From the NCBI RefSeq assembly GCF_002920615.1, contig NZ_PQSU01000016.1:165696-229695 (forward strand): a DNA stretch of 64,000 nt, given 5' to 3'. The notes under the pieces are model-generated. The model ran no database searches and was not told where the DNA came from. It saw only the letters and a program-made list of their open reading frames with translations. Shown here in pieces: positions 44,741 through 54,500 of the stretch. Positions within the stretch are counted from its first letter, which is position 1. The number at the start of each line of letters is the position of its first letter. The position numbers and the translations under genes are program-made. The stretch comes from Streptomyces sp. Ru62 (lineage in GTDB: Bacteria; Actinomycetota; Actinomycetes; Streptomycetales; Streptomycetaceae).

Positions 44741-46177
44741 GTGAGCACCGAGAACGAGGGCAACACGGTACCCCCGGCGCCGTCCGCACCTCCCGTGCCG
44801 ATGGCCTCTCCCGCCGCTTCCCCGCAGGGCCCCGCGCCCGAGGGGAACGCGCCGACGGCCCCGCTCCCGCCCGTGCCCCACGAGGCCCCGGCGGCCTCCG
44901 CCACGGCGGACCACGGCACGGCGCACCAGCCCGGCCCGGCCCCCGACGGCTCCTGGCCGCCCCCGCCGCCGACCACCCCGGCCTACGCCGACGGCGGCTC
45001 CGGCGCCGCGGGCACCGGCTGGGGAAGCACCTACCAGCAGCCCGCCCCCCAGCCGCGCGGCGGACGCGGCGGGCTGGTCGCGGCGGTCCTGGTGGCCGCG
45101 CTGGTGGCGGGCGGCCTGGGCGGCGGCCTCGGCTACACCCTGGCCAAGGACCGGGACGACCGCGGCTCCACCACCGTCTCCGCGTCCGACAGCGGCGCCA
45201 CGCAGGTCAAGCGCGCGCCGGGGACGATCGCCAACGTGGCCGCCAAGGCGCTGCCCAGCACGGTGACCATCGAGGCGGAGAGCACCAACGGCGAGGGCGG
45301 GGTGGGCACCGGGTTCGTCTTCGACACCCAGGGTCACATCGTCACCAACAACCACGTGGTGGCGGACGCGGTGGACGGCGGCAAGCTGACGGCCACCTTC
45401 CCGAACGGCAAGAAGTACGACGCCGAGATCGTCGGCCACGCAGAGGGCTACGACGTCGCGGTCATCAAGCTGAAGAACGCCCCCTCCGACCTCAAGCCGC
45501 TCCCCCTCGGTGACTCCGACAAGGTGGCCGTCGGTGACGAGACCATCGCCATCGGCGCGCCCTTCCGCCTGTCCAACACGGTCACGACGGGCATCATCAG
45601 CGCCAAGAACCGCCCGGTGGCCTCCAGCGACGGCAGCTCCAGCAGCAAGGCGTCGTACATGAGCGCCCTGCAGACCGACGCGTCCATCAACCCCGGCAAC
45701 TCCGGCGGCCCGCTGCTGGACGCCTCCGGCGCGGTCATCGGCATCAACTCCGCGATCCAGTCCACCGGCAGCGGCGGCTTCGGCACCGGCCAGTCCGGCT
45801 CGATCGGCCTGGGCTTCGCCATCCCGATCAACCAGGCCAAGTACGTCGCCCAGCAACTGATCAAGACCGGCAAGCCGGTGTACGCGCGCATCGGCGCGTC
45901 CGTGTCCCTGCAGGACTCCAGTGACGGCGCGCAGATCACCGACCAGGGCACGGGCGGCTCCGCCGCGGTGGAGACGGGCGGTCCGGCGGACAAGGCCGGC
46001 CTCAAGCCCGGTGACGTCATCACCAAGCTCGACGACCACGTGATCGACAGCGGACCGACCCTCATCGGCGAGATCTGGACCCACAAGCCGGGCGACAAGG
46101 TGACGGTCACCTACAAGCGGGGCGGCCAGGAGCACACGGTGGAACTGACACTGGGTTCCCGGGTGGGCGACAACTGA
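44741..46177 (+). CDS. HtrA/DegP-type trypsin-like serine protease with PDZ domain
   Basis: 478 residues. A ~105-residue Pro/Ala-rich cytosolic N terminus, one membrane helix (LVAAVLVAALVAGGLGGGLGY), an extracellular trypsin-like domain with triad H205 (TNNHVV), D238 (YDVAVIKL) and S321 (GNSGGP), and a C-terminal PDZ domain (ADKAGLKPGDVITKLDD). This is the membrane-anchored HtrA of actinobacteria, acting in extracytoplasmic protein quality control. GTG 44741 has a GAGGAG site. The upstream AT-rich repeat may carry its promoter. Confidence 0.95.
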   Translation: MSTENEGNTVPPAPSAPPVPMASPAASPQGPAPEGNAPTAPLPPVPHEAPAASATADHGTAHQPGPAPDGSWPPPPPTTPAYADGGSGAAGTGWGSTYQQPAPQPRGGRGGLVAAVLVAALVAGGLGGGLGYTLAKDRDDRGSTTVSASDSGATQVKRAPGTIANVAAKALPSTVTIEAESTNGEGGVGTGFVFDTQGHIVTNNHVVADAVDGGKLTATFPNGKKYDAEIVGHAEGYDVAVIKLKNAPSDLKPLPLGDSDKVAVGDETIAIGAPFRLSNTVTTGIISAKNRPVASSDGSSSSKASYMSALQTDASINPGNSGGPLLDASGAVIGINSAIQSTGSGGFGTGQSGSIGLGFAIPINQAKYVAQQLIKTGKPVYARIGASVSLQDSSDGAQITDQGTGGSAAVETGGPADKAGLKPGDVITKLDDHVIDSGPTLIGEIWTHKPGDKVTVTYKRGGQEHTVELTLGSRVGDN

Positions 46178-46182
46178 CCCAC

Positions 46183-46197
46183 GGGGGCCGTGCCCCC
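46183..46197 (+). terminator. Terminator hairpin after the HtrA gene
   Basis: GGGGGC and GCCCCC arms around a CGT loop, five bases after the stop. Confidence 0.6.
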
Positions 46198-46256
46198 ACA
46201 CCCCGGCCCGCGCCCGGTACGCTGTACCCGCTCCGCCCCAGGTGGGACGGGGACGA

Positions 46257-46341
46257 GGTGGGTTGCCCGAGCGGCCTAAGGGAACGGTCTTGAAAACCGT
46301 CGTGGCGCGAGCCACCGTGGGTTCAAATCCCACACCCACCG
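46257..46341 (+). tRNA. tRNA-Ser (anticodon UGA)
   Basis: Acceptor arms GGTGGGT (46257-46263) and ACCCACC (46334-46340) with discriminator G46341; the anticodon loop CTTGAAA gives TGA at 46291-46293; a long variable arm (GTGGCGCGAGCCAC) marks serine; T arm GTGGG-TTCAAAT-CCCAC. CCA is not encoded. Decodes UCA and related serine codons. Confidence 0.97.
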
Positions 46342-46351
46342 CGCAGGTGGA

Positions 46352-46384
46352 CGGCCCCTGACCGGGTGAAACGGTCGGGGGCCG
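46352..46384 (+). terminator. Terminator hairpin after tRNA-Ser(UGA)
   Basis: Thirteen-base arms 46352-46364 and 46372-46384 with one G-U pair and a seven-base loop, ten bases beyond the tRNA. Confidence 0.7.
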
Positions 46385-46509
46385 ATCCCGTCGGCACATC
46401 CATTCGGGCGGGACGGGGGTGAGGGCTCGACGAGACAGCGGCCGCCGTGCCGGGTCCGGCCACCGCTACGACCGTGCTCGTACGTTCCGCCTCAGGAGGA
46501 GCCCCGATC

Positions 46510-46911
46510 ATGCACGCCCATCTGACCACGGAAGCCTGGTGGCTCATCGCGGTCGGCGTCACCGTCGTCTACCTGGCCGCGATGTACTGGTGCATGCCGA
46601 CGCCGAAGGCGAAGCGGCGCATGCTCGTAGCCCCGCTGGCCGGCTGGGTGTTCCTGCTGCCCAACGCCGCGGTGAAGGGCTACTCCGTCTCTCACACCCT
46701 GTACTTCTACAGCTGTGCCCTGGTGATGTTCGTCGTCATGCTGGTGCCGGTGGCGAAAAGGGTCGCGTCCGACATCGCGGAACAGGAGGAGAAGCCCTGG
46801 GTCAAGGTGCCCCTCAACACCTTCTCCTTGTACTGGATGGCCGGGTCGGCCACGGGGTGCATCGCGGGAGTGGTCTACCTCTGGCCGTTGCTCGCCCAGC
46901 CGGTGGGGTGA
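46510..46911 (+). CDS. Hypothetical four-helix membrane protein
   Basis: 133 residues. Hydrophobic helices at AWWLIAVGVTVVYLAAMYW, MLVAPLAGWVFLLPNAA, YFYSCALVMFVVMLVPVA and YWMAGSATGCIAGVVYLWPLL, with short charged loops (PTPKAKRR; DIAEQEEKPW). No signal cleavage or known domain. AGGAGG ten bases before ATG 46510 fixes the start. Single gene between tRNA-Ser and the convergent primase-like gene; function unknown. Confidence 0.8.
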   Translation: MHAHLTTEAWWLIAVGVTVVYLAAMYWCMPTPKAKRRMLVAPLAGWVFLLPNAAVKGYSVSHTLYFYSCALVMFVVMLVPVAKRVASDIAEQEEKPWVKVPLNTFSLYWMAGSATGCIAGVVYLWPLLAQPVG

Positions 46912-46934
46912 AGGTCTTGCCGGCGCCGCCCGTC

Positions 46935-47807
46935 TCACGGCCGGTGCCCGGTCAGCCGGGCCGCTGACGCGATCGTGGCGCGGGCCTCACGTTCGGTCAG
47001 GCCGGTGTCGCGGGCGGCGGCCACGAGGGAGTCGGCCAGGACGGCCCCGATGCCGTTCTCGTAGGCGCGGCAGGCGGCCCAGAACAGGCGGGTGTTGCGC
47101 TGCCCCTCGTGCGCGGCCAGCACGAACTGGACCAGCCCCTGTCCGTGGCCGCCCACCGCCGGACGGGTGGGGTGGGGTGCGCGGGGCGGGGGGAGCAGGA
47201 GCCGCAGGAGGGACGGCGGGCAGGAGGCCGGGGCGAGGTCGGCGGTGCCGGGCGCGGCGGTGTAGACGCCGTGGTCGGTGCGGGAACCGGGGCCGACGAG
47301 GTAGCCGCCGGCGCCCCGGATGTCGATGCCGGGGGCGAGCCGGCCGGCCGAGTTCGGTACGACGGTGTCGGGCGGGCCGGTCAGCCAGAGGTGGCGGCCG
47401 CCGCTCGGGGTGAGGACGACGACCGTCTCCGGGATCGTGAACAGATGGCGCAGGGCCAGTTCCCGCAGGGCGGCCGAGGAGTCCGTGCCGGACTTCGTGT
47501 CCAGGTCGACGCCGATCAGGTGGTACGGAGGCAGCCCGCAGGCGATGCCGTAGCCGGTGGCCCGGGGAGCGGCGGCGAAGAGCTCGCGGATGCGGACGGG
47601 ATCGGTGGAGGCGTCGTACACGCCATGGCCGAAGCGGCCGCACTCGCCGTGGCAGGGGCGCCCCACCGGGTTCGGGTCGTCGCGGTGCGGGGAGCGCAGG
47701 GCCGGGAGTTTCGTCCGGGACAGGGGGATCACGGCCAGTCCGCGTTCCGCGGCTGACAGCGCGTGTGCGAGGGCCAGCGTCGTGGCCTGCCGGTCGATGG
47801 TGGCCAT
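46935..47807 (-). CDS. Bifunctional DNA primase/polymerase-domain protein
   Basis: 290 residues. The archaeo-eukaryotic primase (Prim-Pol) domain is clear: ALAHALSAAERGLAVIPL start, CHGECGRFGHGVYDAST Cys/His region, catalytic GVDLDTKSG (D-x-D), TPSGGRHLWL and PGIDIRGAGGYLVGPGS. Related domains are found in plasmid and integrative-element replication proteins; here there is no helicase partner. The C-terminal third is a helical PriCT-like segment. ATG 47807 used; GTG 47825 is also in frame. Confidence 0.85.
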   Translation of the reverse strand: MATIDRQATTLALAHALSAAERGLAVIPLSRTKLPALRSPHRDDPNPVGRPCHGECGRFGHGVYDASTDPVRIRELFAAAPRATGYGIACGLPPYHLIGVDLDTKSGTDSSAALRELALRHLFTIPETVVVLTPSGGRHLWLTGPPDTVVPNSAGRLAPGIDIRGAGGYLVGPGSRTDHGVYTAAPGTADLAPASCPPSLLRLLLPPPRAPHPTRPAVGGHGQGLVQFVLAAHEGQRNTRLFWAACRAYENGIGAVLADSLVAAARDTGLTEREARATIASAARLTGHRP

Positions 47808-48176
47808 GGCTCCATGTTCGTACACCCGTTCGAAAATAGGAAGGGGTGGGTAGTCGGGATGCGCCGGTACGGGGCGGATCGGCCGGAATGGTGGCGGAAC
47901 GATTCATCCCTTGCACGGCTTGGGGGCGCGATGTCAGGTGAGGCGTGGATCCGGGGTGAATGCGATCAAAGATGGCGATAGGGGTTTATCGACTTGTCAT
48001 CACGCTTGCGTGCGAATCGCGGCTTCCAGGACGGTTCGCCGGGGATCCGGTGGGCAACTCTGGAGGCGCGACGTCGTCCACGACAGTCAAGGCGGTCGGC
48101 CAACTGCCTCGACACCAGCCGTAGTTCACGTACCACCGGCCTCAGGGCCGCAGAGTGCTTGGTTCTGGAGGAACAC
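47808..48176. other. Divergent promoter region
   Basis: No gene seen in 369 bases between the primase-like gene and the small secreted protein. A relatively AT-rich patch at 47960-48005 suggests a promoter for the latter. Confidence 0.35.
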
Positions 48177-48488
48177 ATGGCAAGCATCCGTACCGCCCGC
48201 GTTCTCGCCGCCGTATCCGCTCTCCCACTCGCAGCCGCCCTCTTCGCCGGCGTCGCGACGGCGGACAACGGCGCCCTCGCGGACGACGGATCGAACTCGG
48301 GCGTGGCGGCCGTCCTCGGCAGCGGGGTCGGCGACGACAACAACGGCAACTCGTCCACCACGAACCAGAACGCGGCCGGCTCCGGTGCCTCGAACCAGAG
48401 CAACACCGCCCAGGTCAACGGCTCCGCGTTCACGGCCATCCGGCAGGGCAACGAGAACATCGACGTCAACTTCACCCAGCTCTGGTGA
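48177..48488 (+). CDS. Small secreted protein with curli-like C-terminal motif
   Basis: 103 residues. A Sec signal peptide (RTARVLAAVSALPLAAALFAGVATA in outline) would leave a ~75-residue, Cys-free, Asn/Ser/Gln/Gly-rich mature chain starting DNGALADDG. Middle part NNGNSSTTNQNAAGSGASNQSNTAQ and the end SAFTAIRQGNENIDVNFTQLW (each shown as fragments) recall curlin-repeat spacing of Ser, Gln, Gly, Asn and Gln. GGAGG is well placed before ATG 48177. Probably a hyphal-surface or spore-associated protein; function unknown and not a chaplin by sequence. Confidence 0.75.
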   Translation: MASIRTARVLAAVSALPLAAALFAGVATADNGALADDGSNSGVAAVLGSGVGDDNNGNSSTTNQNAAGSGASNQSNTAQVNGSAFTAIRQGNENIDVNFTQLW

Positions 48489-49036
48489 GCCGGGGGCGAG
48501 GGTCCTCCTGAGGAGGGCGCTCGCGGGGTGTGCTTCGGGGTCGCAACACGTCGGCGCGGCGGTGCTTCGGTGCCGCCGCGTCGGCGTTCCCCGGTCCGGT
48601 CGGGCGGCCGCCGGCCTTGACGCCCCACGCAGTCTGACGGGCAGTCAGGAGAACACGCGGCCCGTTGTGGCCGGGTGGCGAGATCGCCTTCGACACGGTC
48701 ATCGAGCACGTGTCCGCCCGTGAGACGACCAAGCCGGGCACGGGCTGCTCCGGCATGAACGGCAGCGCGGAGGCGGTGCGCCAGCTGCGGGAAACGGCCG
48801 TGAACCAGGTCCTGGGGGCGGCTCGCACCCTGGTGACGGCCGGCGCCGGGGTGCCGGTGTCCGGGCTGGTCCTGACGGGGGACGGCTGACCTCCTCAGGG
48901 TCGTACCCGCAGACCGGGCACACCCGTACTCCACCTTCAGGAGGTGGAGGCAGCCCCACCCCTACAACCTGAGGGGGACTCGCCTTCGGGACCTGCGGCC
49001 GATCCGCGCCGTGTGCCGCACTCCTAGCGTGGAGTC
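48489..49036. other. 548-base region without a confident gene
   Basis: CCTCCTGAGGAGG at 48507-48519 could terminate the secreted-protein gene. Around 48630-48890 both strands show weakly protein-like frames, and the minus strand near 48930 encodes VCPVCGYDPEE, a zinc-ribbon-like fragment. CTCCACCT/AGGTGGAG arms at 48931-48951 form a hairpin. It may be a decayed gene or mobile-element tail. Confidence 0.3.
49025..49030 (+). promoter_or_regulatory. Predicted -10 box of a leaderless sigma-factor transcript
   Basis: TAGCGT ends six bases before the A of ATG 49037, so transcription should start at or next to the start codon. No proper Shine-Dalgarno spacing exists. Confidence 0.45.
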
Positions 49037-49594
49037 ATGACCACACCCGTCTGCACCAGCGCCTCGGCCGCCGCCGCACCCGGGCGGCGGACTCCCGCCT
49101 ACCCGTCGTTCGCGTCGTACGTGCGGGCCCGTCAGCCGGTCCTGCTGCGCACCGCGCGCTCGCTGACCGCGAACCCGAGCGACGCCGAGGACCTGCTGCA
49201 GACCGCGCTCGCCAAGACCTATGTGGCCTGGGAGCGGATCGAGGACCAGCGGGCGCTCGACGGCTATGTGCGCCGGGCGCTGCTGAACACCCGGACCTCG
49301 CAGTGGCGCAAGCGCAGAGTGGACGAGTTCTCCTGCGACGAGCTGCCCGAGCCGGAGCCCGCGACCGGCGGCGACGACCCGGCCGAACGGCAGGCGCTGC
49401 GCGACGCGATGTGGCGGGCCGTCCTGCGGCTGCCGGCCCGGCAGCGGGCGATGGTGGTCCTGCGGTACTACGAGGACCTCAGCGAGGCCCAGACCGCCGA
49501 GGTGCTCGGCGTGTCGGTGGGCACGGTGAAGTCGGCGGTGTCCCGCGCGCTGGGCAAGCTGCGCGAGGACCCCGAACTGGAGCTGGCCCGCTAG
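49037..49594 (+). CDS. ECF sigma factor (SigE-family group)
   Basis: 185 residues. Sigma region 2 spans ~25-95 (FASYVRARQPVLLRTARSLTANPSDAEDLLQTAL in outline), and region 4 spans ~120-175 with LPARQRAMVVLRYYEDLSEAQTAEVLGVSVGTVKSAVSRALGKL pattern of a helix-turn-helix. It belongs to the actinobacterial SigE-family (sigE70-like) ECF group. No anti-sigma gene is adjacent, so control is unclear. Probably translated from a leaderless mRNA. Confidence 0.92.
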   Translation: MTTPVCTSASAAAAPGRRTPAYPSFASYVRARQPVLLRTARSLTANPSDAEDLLQTALAKTYVAWERIEDQRALDGYVRRALLNTRTSQWRKRRVDEFSCDELPEPEPATGGDDPAERQALRDAMWRAVLRLPARQRAMVVLRYYEDLSEAQTAEVLGVSVGTVKSAVSRALGKLREDPELELAR

Positions 49595-49790
49595 CCCTTG
49601 CCCGGGCACCGGCGCCCGGCCGGACTCCTGCTCCCCCGCCGCAGCCCCCCGGGCCGCGCTTTCCCCTTCCGCCGACCGGGATTTCCTCCCCCTCAGTGAC
49701 ACACCCCCTAGTGACATACCGCGTGGTATGTGCGCAGAATCAGCGCACCCCCCTACTACCGCGTAGGCAATGTCGCCCGGGAGGAACGCC

Positions 49791-51446
<1,656 letters not shown>

Positions 51447-51453
51447 AGACCCC

Positions 51454-51486
51454 CGCGGGCCGCCCCCAGGAGGGAGGCGGCCCGCG
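51454..51486. terminator. Bidirectional terminator between acyl-CoA synthetase and sensor gene
   Basis: Perfect 11-base arms CGCGGGCCGCC (51454-51464) and GGCGGCCCGCG (51476-51486) with an 11-base loop, lying between two converging stops. Confidence 0.75.
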
Positions 51487-51509
51487 ACCGCTCGTCGGAA
51501 ACAGGGGCG

Positions 51510-54500
51510 CTAGTTCGTGCCGATCCGGGCCAGCAGGTCCACGATCCGCGACTGCACCTCACCGCTGGTCGACCGCTCGGCGAGGAACAGCACGGTCTCG
51601 CCGGAGGCGAGCCGGGGCAGGTCGGCCGGGTCGACGGCGGCGGTGTAGACGACCAGCGGGGTGCGGTTGAGCTGCCCGTTCGCCCGCAGCCAGTCCACGA
51701 TCCCGGCCCGTCGGCGGTGCACCTGCATCAGGTCCATCACCACCAGGTTCGGCCGGAACTGCCCCGCCAGCGTCACCGCGTCGTTGTCGTTCGCGGCCCG
51801 CGCCACCTGCATCCCGCGCCGCTCCAGCGTCGCGGTCAGCGCCAGCGCGATCTCCGCGTGCTCCTCGATGAGCAGCACCCGCGGAGGATGCTGCTCGCTG
51901 TCCCGGGGAGCCAGCGCCTTCAGCAGTACGGCGGGGTCGGCACCGTACGCCGCCTCGCGCGTCGCCTGCCCCAGCCCGGCCGTGACCAGTACCGGGACCT
52001 CGGCGGCCACGGCGGCCTGACGCAGCGACTGCAACGCCGTCCGCGTGATCGGTCCGGTCAGCGGGTCCACGAACAACGCGGCGGGGAAGGCCGCGATCTG
52101 GGCGTCGACCTCCTCGCGCGAGTGCACGATCACCGGCCGGTAGCCACGGTCGCTCAGCGCCTGCTGGGTCGTCACGTCCGGCGCGGGCCACACCAGCAGC
52201 CGGCGCGGGTTGTCCAGCGGCTCCGGGGGCAGCTCGTCGTCCAGCGGCTGCGGACGCGGGGTGTCCGCCACCTCCACGGCCCCACCGGGACCGTCCAGCG
52301 GCTCCGGCCCCTCGGCGGCATCGGGCCCCGGGGCGCCTATGGCGTACGACCGCCCGCCCCCCTCGGTGCCCTGCGCCGGCCGCGCCTGCCCACCGAGCGA
52401 GGGCTGCGGCACGGGTGCCGGGGCGGTGGGCGAGGGGTGCGGCGGGGTCGGCTGCCCGGCGAGCGAGTCCTGGCCGCCGAGTGACGGTTGTCCGCTCGGC
52501 GTGGGGTGCGCGGGCGCGGGCTCGGCGGACGGGTGCGGCCGGGCCGTCTGGTCCGGCCGGGACTCCTGGCCGGTGGGCGCCGGGTCGGGACGCGTGCCCA
52601 GCTTGCGCCGCCGGCCCGAACCGCCCGGCGCGTGCGGCGGCGGGGTCGCCGTCGGCTGCTGGACCTGGGCGGCCTGCCGCGCGAACGGCACGCCCTGCCC
52701 GAGCGTACGGACGCTGATCGCCCGCCCCTGCGTCGAGTCCGGGTCGACGGGGGTGCCACCGACGGCCTCGGCGGGCAACGGCATCGCGACCCGCGGCGGC
52801 CGGCCACCGGCGGGGACCCCGGCACCGGAGGTGTCCCCTGAGCCGGGCCATTGCTGTGGGACGCCGGCGGTGGGGGTGCCGGGGGCCGGGCTTGGGGTCC
52901 CCGTGCCGGAGGTGTCGCCGGAGCCGGGCCACTGCTGCGGGACGCCGGCGGCGGGGGCGCCCGGAGCCGGTGAGTGGGTCCCCGTGCCGGAGGTGTCGTC
53001 GGCGCCCGGCCACTGCTGCGGGACGCCGGGCGGCACAGGCGCGGCTTGGGCTCCCTGCGCCCCAGCGGGCACCTGACCCGCGGCTGCCTCGGCGGGCAGC
53101 GGCAGCGCACCCGGGGACGCCACCGGAGTACCGGCGGCCGGGGTGCCCGGCTGCGCGACAGCGAGGTGGGGGGCGGTGCCCTGGCCCTGCGGAGCCTGGC
53201 CGGACGTGCCGTGGGCTGGCGTGGCCGGGGCGGGTGCGGGCTGACCAGCGGGGACAGGGGCGGGCGTGCCGTGGGCGGGGCGGGGTGGCCCGGCGTGCCC
53301 GGGGCCGGTGCGTCCGGTCGGCCCGGGGCGGTGGCACCGGGCTGGGCGCCGGGGCCCGCAGGCACGGCACCCTGCGCCTGGGCGGCGGGCTGCCCGGCCG
53401 GGGCGGCGGTACCGGCCTGGACGGGGCTGCCCTGCCCGGCCGTCCCCTGTGCCGGAACGCTGTGCGCCGGGGTCCCCTGACCGGGGGCCGGCGGTACGGC
53501 CGTACCCTGTGGGACCTGGCCGGAAGCGGCCGACGCCGGAAGGGGCTGCGGCGGTGTCTGCCCGGTCGCGGGCGCCATCGCCCGGGCGGCCTCGGCGGGC
53601 TGGGCCACAGCCCGGCGGCGTCGGCCGGTCGGCGCGCTGGTGGGATGCGGCTGCGGCGGGGTGTGGTCCTCGGCCTGGTCGAGCGGTACGGCGTCGTGCC
53701 GGCCGTCATCACCAGGGATGCCCTCGACGGACACCGGCATCTGAGCGGGAACCTGCACCTGTCCGGGCAACGGCCCGGCACCGGCCACCGGACCGGGGAC
53801 GCCGGGCCGACCGCCGACGGCGGGACCCGCACCGGGAACGGCGGGGGCTACGGCACCCGGAGCCACGGGTGCGCCGGCGTCGGTGCCGGAGGCCGTAGGC
53901 GCACCGGCACCTGGGGCGACGGGAATCCCGGCACCGGGAGCGACGGGGCCACCGGCGGGAACGCCGGCACCGGCAGCCTCGGGGCCACCAGCAGGGACAC
54001 CGGCGTGCGGGCTGACAGGAGCACCGGCATCAGGGGCAGCGGGAACTCCGGCGCCCGGAGCCACAGGGACCCCCGTCCCCGGAGCCAGCTGGCCCCCGGC
54101 CCCGGAGCCACCGGCATTCCGGCGCCCGGAGCCACCGGCATTCCGGCGCCCGGAGCCACCGGCATTCCGGCCCCCGGAGCCACAGGGACCGCCGTCCCCG
54201 GAGCCACCTGGCCCCCGGCCCCCGGAGTCACCGGAACCCCGGCACCCGGAGCCACAGGGACCCCCGTACCCGGCCCCGCAGCCGCGCCGCCACCGGGTGG
54301 CACCGGCACAGCCACACCCGTGCCGACGCCCGTGCCCATGGCTTCGGCCGTGCCACCCTCCGGGCCCGGGGTGTCCGGGGACCGGTCCGCCTCGGCCGGC
54401 GGCAGGGCGAAGACCGTACGCGCGCCGCCCGCCGCCTCCTGCGCCGCGGCCCGCTCCGCCGCCGCGGCCAGCGCCCGTCGGCGCCGTCCCGTCGGCTGCG

